Position numbers and translations under genes: made by a program. A DNA stretch of 64,000 nucleotides, from contig JAFCMP010000014.1 in assembly GCA_017506865.1 (NCBI GenBank), positions 186,001 through 250,000 on the forward strand. Reading direction: 5' to 3'. This DNA is from Tribonema minus (Eukaryota > Sar > Xanthophyceae > Tribonematales > Tribonemataceae). Every line of letters begins with the position of its first letter. The first letter of the stretch is position 1. The notes below the pieces were generated by a model, which worked only from the letters and a program-made list of their open reading frames with translations, did not search any database and was not told the origin of the DNA. Below, piece after piece: positions 11,844 to 22,642 of the stretch.

Positions 11844-14800
11844 AGCGGCGGCGGCGGCATCCAGCATGACGGGCACGCGCTGCCACTGCTCGTGCTCGAG
11901 CATCTGGCGCAGGACCGTCGCGGCCTCGGCGTGCGCGCCGCGGAAGAACTGCTCGCTCTTGTCCTGCAGGCAGCCTGCGCGCGGGCCGGCCAGCGAGCGG
12001 AGCGCCGATTTAATATTACCAGGTGGTGAGGTGTGGTGATGGTAAGTACTTCTGACGTATCTGAGAGTCGGTCGCGGGCGCAGCCCCGGTAGATGCGCAA
12101 GCAAGGCACCAGCGCTCAGTCCTCAGCCATCCAACTTAGAGCCTGGGATCGCAATCACGCGTGCGCGCGTCGGTGCACGACCCCACGATGGCAACCCGCC
12201 ATGTGTCCGCGGAATACAACAGCCCGCAGGCGCCACCACCTGAAGGCGGCGCGGGCGCGGGCGGCGCGCCGCGACGCACGCAACACACACGCGCAAGGCC
12301 TGCATACGTACGCACACGTCCGCCACGAAACGCGCACACACAGACACGAGATGCACACATGCATACGCGACGCGTACCCCGCAGCCGCGCGGCGCTCACG
12401 GCGTCGGACCACGCCGCGAGCTCCTGGCCGCCTGTGTCATGACCTGACAGCGGCGCGGGCGCCGTGACGCGGCAAACGAAACGCACACGCGCGAGAATGC
12501 ATACTTCATTTGAGGTACATGCACATACGTACCCCGCAGCCGCGCGGCGCTCGCGGCGTCGGACCCCGCGGCGAACTCCTCGCCGAGGCACGCGAGCATC
12601 TCCGCGGCGCCGAGCAGGCCGACAAAGTCCTCGAGCTTGAGGCCGCCGCCGTCCACGCACGCCGCGTCCAGCAGCGCCACCACGCGCTCCTCCACTGCCC
12701 CCCACAGCGCGCCGCGCTGCCGCCACAGGCGCTCGCGCAGCTGGTGCAGGTGCGGCTCGAGCGCCGCCGCGTCGGTGGCGTCGCCGGCGGCGGCGGCGGC
12801 GCCGGGCGGCGGCGGCGACGCCCTGGCGGGCGAGCGCTGCTGCTGCTGCCGCGACGCGGGCAGCGACTCCGGCGCGCCGATCGCGCAGCGGTGCAGCCAC
12901 TCGTCGTCCTCCGCGCGCTCGTCGAAGGGCGCGCGCAGGTACTGCAGCATGAGGTAGTGCGAGTGCAGCAGCTCCGCGCAGCCGCGGCACGCGCCGACGA
13001 GCGCCGGCAGCAGCGCCGCCGACGGCAGGCGCGCGAAGAGCGCCTCGAGGGAGCCGCCGCTGCTGCTGCGCGCCGCGGCGGCGCTGCCGGTGGCGCGCCG
13101 CGCCGCACCGGCGGGGCCCTCGGGGGAGCCGTGCGCGCTCGAGACGCCATCGAACGCCGCCGCGGCGCCTGCGATGCGGCAGCAGCAGCAGCGGCGCGGT
13201 CAGAAAGGTGGACCCGAGGAGTGAGAGCGACCGGCAAGCAAGTTTTGAGGGAATCGAAGAGCGGTTTGGAGGCGCGCCAGGGCGTCTGCGCTGCGCGCTG
13301 CGGCGCTGCCCGCCGTCAGATGGCACATGCGTTCGCCCGGTCGGTCTGTTAAAGCGCTTGCGCAGGTCAGCCCTTCAAGAACAAAGCGCACGCCCCGTAG
13401 TCCAGTGCAGCATCGTGATGACTCCCCATGCTCCGACTGGCTCAAGAGTTTCCTGCACTCGGGTGGCGTCGCCCTGCGCTCTCTGTTGGCAGGTATTTCT
13501 TGAGTCACATCTTAGGGTCACAGTTGGCGCTCCGTGCCGGACTGCGGTACGAAGGCACCGCTCCCTGTTGAGGCACAATAGACCCTCAGCGCACCACACC
13601 ACGCATGCAGACAGTGCGTTTCCACACACTGCGGAGCGCGACCTCGTTAGCACAAAACACGAGCATCATCATCGCTCCGCACCCAACATGCTCTCGGCGC
13701 TCACGCCGTCATTGCGTCCCCACCCCGCGCGCACGCACCTGCGCCGCCGCCGCCGTGCTCCGCCGCCTCTGCCGCCGGCGCGCCCTCCGCGACGCGCGTC
13801 GCCTCCTGCACCGCGTCCGCAATCTGCCTGTCCACTTCCTCGCGCATGACGCGCTCAATGTGCCGCGCCAGCAGCGCCAGGCCGCGCCCGGGGCCCGCCG
13901 TCGGCTCCGTCAGCGCCGCGCGCACCGCGACGCCCAGCGCCGACTGCGGCAGCAGCGGCGGCGGAGGCGGCGGCGGCACGCGCTGCGCGCGCGGCGGCGA
14001 CGCCATGCGCGGCAGCAGCCCGTCGCTGCCGTCGTCCGTGCTGCCGCCGCCGCCACCGCCGCCGCCGGTGAGGTCGTCAACAGGGCCGAACGCGGACGGC
14101 GCCGCCGCCGCCGCGGCACCGCCGCCGCTGCTGCCGACGTTGTCGGAGTCGTCCGAGGCGGCGTCCGTGGGCGCGTCGCCCGCCGCCTTGCCGTCCGGCT
14201 CCATCTGCCCCCAGCCCTCTGGCCACGCGTCCGTCGACTCCGGCACCGCGAACGAGAAGAAGTCCTCGGCGGCAGCAGCGCCGGCGGCAGCAGCGCCGGC
14301 GGCAGCAGCAGCGCCGGAGCCCGCCCTCGCGGCCGTCAGCAGCGGCGCCCCGTCCTCGCCGTCCGCGTCGCTGCCGCCCTCGCTCTCGTCCTCCTCAAAG
14401 TCGTTGAGCGCGCGGCCCGGCGGCAGCGGCGGCGGCGCAGGCGCCTGCGCGTGCGCGCCCGCGCGGCCGCGCGCCGCCGCCTCCGCCAGCACCGCCGACA
14501 GCGTCGGCTCCTTGGAGGGGCCCGCCGGCAGCACCTTGAAGGTGGCCGCGGCGAGCGCCGCAACAGCGGCGCCCTTGGCGCGCCCCGCCGCGGACGTTGG
14601 CGGCAGCGGCGGCGGCGGCGGCGGCGCGAGCGCGCCCGCGGCCTCCAGCAGCACGTACGCGCGCACGACGACGGCGTACTCCGCCGCCGAGAAGCGGCGG
14701 CACGTCGCGGCCGCGGTCGCCTCGACCTGTGAGGGGAGAGCGGCGGTGAGCGCGGGTGAAGACAGCAGCGCAGCTGTGTGCGTGCGCGCTGCGCAGCGCA

Positions 14801-15294
14801 GGAGGGATTCCGGGCGCGAAGCGTGAAGCTGGACTGCTTGGCGGAGCTGAAGTGAATCACTTCAGGCGAGGGCAGGAACGCAACGGCTGCGCATGGCACG
14901 CACGCGCCTTCGCGGTGTCCAGCACGTGCAGCAGCGGTCGGCGACCTCATCCGACGCGCTTGCGCTGCAGCGCGGAAGGGGCAGAAGCGCAGGCAGGCGT
15001 GCTGCTGCCGGACCAGGGGGGCGCTGTCCCTGATGCGACGCTCTGCACGGCACGACAGTGCAACGACAATGCGATTTGCGACCCGCGCGTGTCATTGCGT
15101 AAATGAAGGCTGGCCAGCGTCATGCTGGAGCGCTAAGCACCAACCGATTGGCACCCCCTCATTTCCCAGTAGACACATGGGGCGATCCGTTTGCTGCGGC
15201 GACTCCCGCCGCCACGAAGCAGCATTCATAGCCTGGGGCGTGCATTGCTGCATCCGCAGCTGGCGCAGGCGCTGCGCCACAGCAGCGCCGTCAT

Positions 15295-15335
<41 letters not shown>

Positions 15336-15342
15336 TGCAGCA

Positions 15343-15388
<46 letters not shown>

Positions 15389-18300
15389 GTCACGCACCTG
15401 CGCGCGCACGCGCGGCAGCACGCCCGCCGAGCGCTCCCGCAGCCCCCCGAGCGCGGCGATGTCGCGCAGGCCGCCCGCGCCGCGCGCCGCGAGCGCTCGC
15501 CGCAGCTCCGCCGCCATGTCCATCGCGAGCGCGAAGCGCCCAGCGTTGATGGCGGCGTTGATGGCCGCCTCCGCGGCGAGCGCCGCGCGCGTCGCGGCGG
15601 TGGCGGCGAGCAGCGCGGCGCCGCGCTCGCGCCGCGTGTGCAGGCGCAGCGCCTGCAGGATGCCGCCGCTGCCGCGGTCCGCGGCGTTGCGCAGGCGGCG
15701 GCGCGCGCTCGCGGCCTGCACGCCCGCCGTGGTGAGGTCGCTGTCGACGGCTTGCACCTGGGGGAGGGGGGGCGCGAGTGTGTGGGGGGGGGGGCGAGAG
15801 GGGAAAGGGGGGGGGGTCAGTCATGCTGCATTTCTAAGCATGCGCCGGCTTTATGCCCTTGGCGAGTGCTGCAGAAGCGGCTTGAATCTTCACCACGAGC
15901 GCGAGCGCGATGGCCTCCCGTGCCAGGCCCTTTCCGCACAGCCTGCATCAGCACACGTACGGCGTGTGACGGCGCGACCAGCGAGCACTAATGCAGTGCT
16001 TGCAAACCCATGTCACGGCGTCAGCGGCGAGCGTCATCAATGCTCAGCACGCAGCGACAGACCCACCTGCCTGCTTCATGCCCTCGGCGGCGAGCGCCGC
16101 GTAGTTGGCCTGGATCTTGCCCGCGAGCGGCGCGTGGCGGCCTCGCGTGCCAGGCCTAAGCTGTGCGAGCACTATAAATCACGGTCCCATCCAATGCTCG
16201 GCACGCAGCGACAGGCCGTTCTACCTGCTTCATGCCCTCTGCAAGCGCCGCGTGATTGGCCTGGATCTTGCCGCGAGCGAGCGCACGAGGTCTAAGCTCC
16301 GCGAAGGCCAGTCAGCTTGAAGTGTCACACACCATGCAGCGAGCGACTGACCGCTTTCTCCGTGCTGACGCGCGGCGCCGGCGCCGCCGAGCATCAGCAG
16401 ACAGGCCCGCCTACCTGCTTCGTGCCCTCGGCGAGCGCGGCGTAGTTGGCCTGGATCTCGCCGGCGAGCGCGCGCGTGATCGCCTCGCGCGCGAGGTCCT
16501 TGTCGCGCAGCTCGCATCAGCATACACGTGAGTGACAGCGCGACTGGCAAGTGGAGCCCAGTCTGTTCCACGACCCACCGTGCGTGCTCTGCAAGGACTG
16601 CCTACCTGCTTCATGCCCTCGGCGAGCGCGGCGTAGTTGGCCTGGATCTTGCCCGCGAGCGCGCGCGTTATCGCCTCGCGCGCGAGGTCCTTGTCGCGCA
16701 GCTCGCGCTCAATGTACTGGTCCAGCAGCCCCGCGGCGCCCGCGGGCATCTCGTCGATGACCTGCAGGACGGGGTCGAAGTGCGCGTCGTAGAAGCGCGC
16801 GTCGAGCGCGCCCACGACCTCGCCCTCGCTGCGCAGCTTGATGACGGCGAACGGGACCTGGAAGGGGTGTGTGTTGGGGGAGGGGGTCGCAGACACGGGG
16901 GAGGGGGGGGGGGGCACAGGATTAGCCTGGGAGGGGAGGGGAGGAGCGTCGCGGTCGGAAGTATACGGGCGAGGGGGGGGAAGGGGGGGCAGGAGGGATT
17001 TAGGGGGCGCTCCGGCTTCAGTGGTGGGGTGAGCTGCATCGCGGTCGGAGGCACACGCGGGGGGGGGGGGGGGGGGGGGGGGGGGGCGCGTGAATAGGGG
17101 TCGCTCCGGCTTCAGTGGTGGGGGTGAGCTGGAGGGCGTTGGCAGCAGTGGCACCGCATGGGACTGGGGCAGAAGCGCCATGATTGGCGGCATCGCGGTT
17201 GGCTGTGGGTGCGAGGGGGGGTGCGCGAGCTGGAAAGTATGGCGGCCGCGCTGACGCTGGCCAGCCTCCAGGGGGGCGTTAGTAGCGGCAGCACTGCATG
17301 GGAGGCATCATGGTCGGGCACCCAATCGTCCGCACGTTCGATGGACGACAGCAAACAGAGCACTGCGCCGCGCTGTGCGCGCCCGCAAGCATGCCGCAGC
17401 TGCGCGCAGCAGCCCCAGTGCGCCGTGCGAGGACGCTCGACCCTGTTTGCGTTGACGCTGAAGTGGTCGCGGCACCGTGCGGCTCTGCATGTGTCCAGCA
17501 GGCTGACAATGGTGAAGCGCGCGAAAGCGGAACACGACAAAGCCGGCCCCGCTTCGCGGCGCGCAGGCGGGCGCAACGGCAGGTCTTCGATCTGGCTGTG
17601 CAGCCCTGCCGCCGCGCAAGGGCATTGGGTAGGGTTATTTCAAGATGGTGCGGTCGTCATGATACTACTCCGCAGCAGGAGCGGCACAGGCGAAAAGCGC
17701 CGCTGCGGCGGCAGCTCACAGATATTCTCAAAGAATCCGCAGTGACAGCGCCTCGCGGGCCCCGGGCGCTCGGCGCCGCGGCAGCATCGCTGCAAGGGTG
17801 AGCGCCGCTGACCTCACGGGGGCAGGGAGCGAGCGCGTATGAACGCCTGCCGATCGCGACGAGTGCAGTGCTCGTCAGCGCGAGGCGACCGCTGCGAGGC
17901 GCGCGGTCTCGTACGGCACTACAAAACCTGCCCTACACACACGCTCAGTCAACCAAGCACAAGCGACCGTAAGCGACCGTGCAGAGCACTGCCACACGTT
18001 CAACGCACCGTGTCCGCAACCGGCAAGTCCGGTATCATATCATCGCCCGGGCCGCCCCCCTGCCCCACGGACCCCCCCAGTCCCCCCCTCGCACCCCCCC
18101 CGCCGCCCGTGCCGCCGCTGCCGCCACCGCCAGTTCCTCCGCCGCTCCCCCCCCCCCCCGCTGGTGCAGGTTGTTCATCACCGCGAGCGGCGACAGGCGC
18201 CGCTGCTGCTGCATCGGCGACCCGTCTGGCGTCGCCGTGGGGCTGCGCTTGCCGAGCAGCTTGGTGATGACGGGCGGCGGGCGCTTCGGCTGCCGCTGCA

Positions 18301-20070
18301 CGGAGGCGGCGGCGGCTGCGGCGGCGCACGCGGCGGCGGCGGTGGCGGCTTTCGCGTCGTCGCCGCCATCCGAGTCGTCGTCCGAGAAGTCCGTCGTGGC
18401 GGGGTCGCCGAGCGCTGACGCGTCGTACAGGTTGCCGAGCGACGCGTCGAGCTCGTGCAGATTGAGCAGGCCCATCGTCTCCAGCGCAGAGAACTGCGGC
18501 GCGCGCGCCGGGGGGGGGGGGGGGGGGGTTGAGGCGGGTGAGGAGCGGGGGAGGGGGGGGGGGAACGGCGTGCGATGAGAGCGGAGAGCGGCGCGACACG
18601 GGTTATGGGCGGTGCTGGAGCAGGGGGGGGGGGTTAAGAGGGGATCATCAGGGGGGGGGGGGTCGAGCTGTCATGTGCGGAGCGCTGCATGTGCGGCGGC
18701 CCAGCAGCGGCCGGGTGGTCGGCGCAATTGAGCGGCATAGGCAGCTGCAGGGCCGCGCAGTGGCGCGGCGCAGCGCAGCAGCGCGCTGATGCGTGCGCGT
18801 CCTGCGAGCCTAGGGGTGGGGTTAGGACGTCGCATCACCGCTCAGGTTATGAGGCGCGCACGCGCCGCAAACGTTTCAGACGCGCGGCCTGGAGGGAGGC
18901 GTTGCGGCAGCGACGCATGCGCGAGAACGGCAACAACGGGATGGAGAGGGAGTCGCTCGGCTGGGCACTTGCGCGAGAACGCACCGCGGGCGACCCCGCG
19001 GGCAAGAACTCACCCGCAGCCACAGAATCAACTGAAGCATGCAGCTGCGGGGGCGTGGCGGCAGCTCTGTGTGGTGTGTGAACCGGCGTGCTGCTGGCTT
19101 GGCCAGTGAGCCCGCGTGGACTGGTGGCGACAGATGCGCGCACGGCCACGACCGCATACGCATGGCAGAGGTGCCCAGTCTCATTGACATGGTGACGATG
19201 ATCACCATGGTAAAGCGCTATCGTGCTGCACACTTCAGAGCTGAACGTCTGATGGATACAAAGTCGGACGACGCCATCTCGCAGGCGGCTTTTGCGGTTG
19301 TTGCGCAGGCGCTCCCGTGTCGTGCGCGCGTGGAGAGACCGGCGCGCGTGCTCAGCGTCGCAAAGCGCAGCGTCTTTGAAGAAAAATTTGATGTCAACAA
19401 CTGTAATGCGCTGCCTGTTTGGAGAGCCTCTGCCACGACCAACACCTCAGGTACCTGTGCAGTCAGTGCTGCTGCGTCAAAACCCCCACATACGCCATGT
19501 GCAACTAGGTGGTTCATCTGTTGCTCAAGTTCATCTGACCTGCTAATCTAGTCGCACACTACGGCCGACCTGCTAGACTGCGGTGCACCTGCATGCACCG
19601 CAGCTGATAGCTTTACATGAGTGTTGTGCGCCTGTGGTAGCTAGCCTGTGCCGTCGTCCACATGCGGCCCGGACTTTGTAAAATACAGCCTTGTCCTGTT
19701 GCAGACAAGAAACTATGACGTGGGGCAAAGGTGGCCCAGCGAATATGCCAATCGACAAATCGGCGTTTTGACCTGGCATACCGCAGATCGCAGTAGTTCC
19801 AGCAGCATAATGATTGGCAACACTTGCCTTCAGAGACTGGAACTCCAACTTGGCCTTGATCTTGTTCAAGGTATCGTCCCTCTCCCGCTCCCTGTCTCTG
19901 GCATCTTGGGCCGATGGGGCCTTGTCAAACAGGCTGATGCGCCTCGCCCTGGTGACTGAGAATGGCGACGAACTCGTGGAATGCCGAGTGGAAGCTGGCC
20001 GCTTCACAGGCTCCTGCTGCTGCGAATTGGCCGCTGAGCCACCGGCACCTGCCGCTCCTGATTGCTCCAT
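5889..20070 (-). CDS. VPS50: VPS50/syndetin (CCDC132), EARP complex subunit
   Basis: Predicted exons: 20070-19828, 18493-18095, 16857-16606, 15757-15398, 14726-13739, 13168-12533, 11974-10624, 10383-10035, 9337-9167, 8531-8426, 7601-7416, 6454-5889; the sum is 5607 nt (1868 aa) and every join keeps frame. Syndetin is the specific subunit of the EARP tethering complex in endosomal recycling. Conserved blocks in family order: FYDAHFDPVLQVIDEMP in the Vps54-like N-terminus (residues 215-298); GNPFQM and YTGHYLQMMTLLRP then DLYLYCVFTLF in the middle (961-1410); AAESCLFVVQ; and the C-terminal signature VEGYARGRRCTTEGRALM (1527-1583), FYLEDDLMRWVEQNW (1584-1619) and LMQKRKVGRAVE (1620-1681). The protein is about twice the animal length, because of Ala/Gly/Pro insertions and a final 187-residue Gly/Ser/Pro tail absent from animal syndetin. 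Exon 1 is the least certain: it joins through a GC donor, and its sequence is not recognisably VPS50. Confidence 0.85.
12374..12432 (-). repeat. Degenerate copy of a VPS50 exon end and donor
   Basis: The sense strand repeats the end of the exon finishing at 12533 (AGCGCCGCGCGGCTGCGGGG followed by a GTACG-type donor), 155 bp further into the intron, with about 85-90 percent identity by eye. The copy keeps a GTACGC sequence at the donor position. It lies in the intron between the exons ending at 12533 and starting at 11974. Confidence 0.8.
15297..15387. repeat. CAG and GCG trinucleotide microsatellites
   Basis: About 13 CAG units, two interruptions, then an uninterrupted GCG run. They sit immediately inside the intron following the VPS50 exon that ends at 15398. 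On the sense strand this reads as GCC then CTG repeats directly after the donor GTGCGTGACG. The location is intronic, so this does not encode a homopolymer in the predicted protein. Confidence 0.85.
15846..16710 (-). repeat. Five-copy array of a VPS50 exon end with its splice donor
   Basis: The functional copy is the end of the exon 16857-16606 (sense GAGGGCATGAAGCAG then GTAGG). Four degraded copies follow in the downstream intron, with their exon/donor junctions near 16412, 16222, 16067 and 15848, giving periods of roughly 190, 190, 155 and 220 bp. Flanking intron sequence (cagcacgcagcgacag) is repeated too. Copy 2 (about 16412-16514) is open for about 31 codons in the original frame with only two residue changes visible (K to E, M to T), keeps GTAGG, and has an upstream AG at the exon-like start. 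Copies 4 and 5 have damaged donors. Confidence 0.88.
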
Positions 20071-21630
20071 CGCCCCGGAGCAGCTCCCCTGCTGCTTCAG
20101 CGACCGCAGCTCCCTGACGTCCTCGAGTGCTTTGGCCAGTCAAGCGTCCTCAACGCATCAACATCCCCCAGCAGCCTACACCATCAGCGAAAGCTGCGTC
20201 TTAGCCTCGCTTTCTGCTCTGATGGAAGTGGAACCGTTTTGAGAGATCCTTGAAAATGCCCCCCCAAAACGCCCTGCGGAAAGGGCTGAAACGCCTTGAA
20301 TCAAGGGGGCTAAATATGCAAAAAGCCCTGCAATGCATGCCAGCGCAAGGCATTCACATGTGCTCAAGGCCTTGAGGTCAGGGGCCCGTTAATGTCTTAA
20401 TGGGGCCTTGGCGCTAGGCATTGCGCCCTGGCGAAAGGCTGGGACTTCCCTTTACTGTAGATCCAATACTCGTGTCAAATTGGGGAAGGGGGGGGGCAGG
20501 GGACAAGGGAGATCCTCATTTTTGGTTCAGTCTTCACTGTGTAAATGCCATGCACATCAGTTTGTGTTGAATTCTTCGTTGTGGATGTGGCACCCGCTTC
20601 CAGGCAACAGGCGCATGCAAAGATATTGCAAAGATCCACAGCATGTGTGGCCCCACCTGCAGCCGCACCCTTTCTTGAAGTGGCTATTGTAAGCTAGATG
20701 GGACTGCAGTGCCCGCAGCGCACTGAAGGCACCTGCATGCCATACCTGCACCCACATTCGAGAATTCGCCATTCACTTGCTCTAGCCAGTGCTGCCTCTG
20801 CCCGCGGCGCACATAAATTGCCCAAGCGCAAGTAAGGTTATGCGACGCATTCGCGCACGCTTATGACAATGATGAGACACGATACATGAAGCGTCCCAAG
20901 AAACTACCCTTGAACATTTTCCATTGCAGTCCTACATAATTGCAGGCATGACAGCGTAACCATCGTGGCCGTTACGAAGAAGCTGCATTTGCTGAGGACC
21001 AAGGCAACTTTACCCAGCAATGCTTCTATCGCCAGATCTACGGTGATCTTACAACTTACAGCATAACAGCTGCTGACGTTAGCATTGACCTGACCTTGCG
21101 ATGTGCATACATGGGACGTCCAGCGATTACATTCAAGTGCGATGCAATGCAACCTTGTGCTCAGCTATGGTGATGCGCTGAAAGCTTATCGCCAAGCTGC
21201 GGCAACACCAACGTGCTGCTGAGCAGCGCAGCGCGAGCTCGCCGCATCGTGAACATGCGGATGCTGCCGTTTCGCAGCGCGCCCACGCAGCCTTGTGAGA
21301 ACGCCAGTGCAAACCTACATGGCCGTCGCGTGCATGGCGCGCTCGCCGCGCTGCGCTGTGCAGCGTGCGACGCAACGACTGCATGGGACCATCGCCTCAA
21401 TTGTCTGCGGTCGCCGCGCCATCCTGCTGCAGCGTGAAATGAAATGCGCATGCCAACGCACAGCACATACCGTTGCGAGCCTTTTGCCAAAGCAGCACCG
21501 GTCGCACGTCAGCAGCAGCGCTCCCCGCAAGCACCAGCACACACGCTCAAGCCCCCTGGCGGTCCGCGCGTGGATTTACATGTGTCATATTTTGCTGTGC
21601 CGTGCCAAAAACGCAACGCGATGCGACCCG
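20071..21630. other. Spacer upstream of VPS50 and downstream of RPL27a
   Basis: This 1.56-kb stretch holds the upstream region of VPS50 and the 3' flank of the ribosomal protein gene. No open frame in it has recognisable coding character. It is less GC-rich than the flanking genes. I see no tRNA, mobile element or clear repeat. Confidence 0.5.
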
Positions 21631-22167
21631 TCATGCCCGCAGCACGCACGCGCCGCCCGCCGCCCTGATCTTCTTCTCCGCGTCCTTGGAGAAGAACTTG
21701 GCCCTCACGATGACAGGGATCGACGGCAGCTGCCCCTTGCCGAGCACCTTGAAGAAGCCGTGGTCGACGACGTCGATGACGGGCGCCTTGCCCGCGTCGC
21801 CGCCCTTCGCGTCCGCGTCCGCGCCCTCCGGCAGCAGCGACCACAGCTTGTCGACGTTCACGACGGGGCAGTGGTCGCGGTTGCGCAGGAGGTGGAAGTG
21901 GCGCATGCCCACCTTGCCAAAGTAGCCGGGGTGGAACTTGTCCATGAGGATGCGGTGGTGGTGCTGCCCGCCGGCGTTGCCGCGGCCGCCTGGGTGCTTG
22001 CGGTGCTTGCCGATGCGGCCGTGGCCCGCGGACACGTGCCCGCGCTTCTTGCGGTTCTTGGACAGGCGGGACGGCTGCGCGGCAGCGGCGGCGGCGGCGG
22101 CGGCGGGCGCAGCAGCAGCAGCGAAAGGGGAACTTAGGTGCTGTTGTCTAGCAGTTGGCACCATCAT
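21631..22167 (-). CDS. RPL27A: Cytosolic ribosomal protein L27a (uL15)
   Basis: The main exon 22074-21631 encodes 147 residues with the family hallmarks [22 protein letters not shown] (first 20 residues diagnostic), [27 protein letters not shown] and the closing GGACVL. This is a structural protein of the large cytosolic ribosomal subunit. The canonical protein starts M-P-S-R; here PSRL follows directly after an acceptor (tgccgcgcag), and the only upstream ATG (22167-22162, ATGATG) is followed at once by GTGCCA. The simplest model is a first exon consisting of little more than the start codon, then an 87-nt intron, giving 148-149 aa, the usual length. Reading straight through would instead add about 30 residues of Ala/Pro-rich sequence. 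The gene is divergent from MPP beta, 475 bp away. Confidence 0.92.
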   Translation of the reverse strand: MMVPTARQQHLSSPFAAAAAPAAAAAAAAAQPSRLSKNRKKRGHVSAGHGRIGKHRKHPGGRGNAGGQHHHRILMDKFHPGYFGKVGMRHFHLLRNRDHCPVVNVDKLWSLLPEGADADAKGGDAGKAPVIDVVDHGFFKVLGKGQLPSIPVIVRAKFFSKDAEKKIRAAGGACVLRA

Positions 22168-22642
22168 GGCCTCTGGCTCGTATCATGCTTACAGAATGGC
22201 GTTGTGCTGATAGAAAGCCATTGCCGACTACCTCGACAACTGGCTGCGAGTCAAGAATGGCAGGGTGGGGCTGCAAATGCAACCAGGCTTTGATGTGAAT
22301 GAGGATGGCAAGCCCAAGCTGAGCACTGATACGCGCCACCATTATTACGCAGCTGACGCTCGACGAGCTTTTGCACCGCGAGACCAAGCTCTTCACTTGG
22401 CGCAAAAGCTGCCATCACCGCCCGCGCTGCGCGAAGAAACCAGCTTATGCGCCCTTACAATGCCTGCTATGCGTCCCGTGCTCTGGCGCAGACTTGCAAC
22501 GACGCAAGAAACCCAATCGCTAAGCACGCCACTCACCATGACAGCACAGCAGCACAGGCACCAGAGGCTTCAAAACACCGTTCCTTGAAGTTGAGGCACA
22601 AACTTCACGTGCTCTTTGTGCGCCACCTACACTGAGCCGAGC
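22168..22642. promoter_or_regulatory. Shared divergent promoter region, RPL27A / MPP beta
   Basis: This 475-bp interval separates two start codons on opposite strands and must hold both promoters and 5' UTRs. No TATA box is obvious. An out-of-frame short open frame runs through it but has no family resemblance. Confidence 0.6.

Noticed and set aside
9958-11886. 642-residue minus-strand open frame
   Set aside because: It is a shifted frame of the VPS50 middle exon; the conserved VPS50 motifs are in the 11974-10624 frame.
15846-16710. CRISPR-like direct repeats
   Set aside because: Units are about 190 bp, diverged, and derived from a coding exon; this is a eukaryotic intron.
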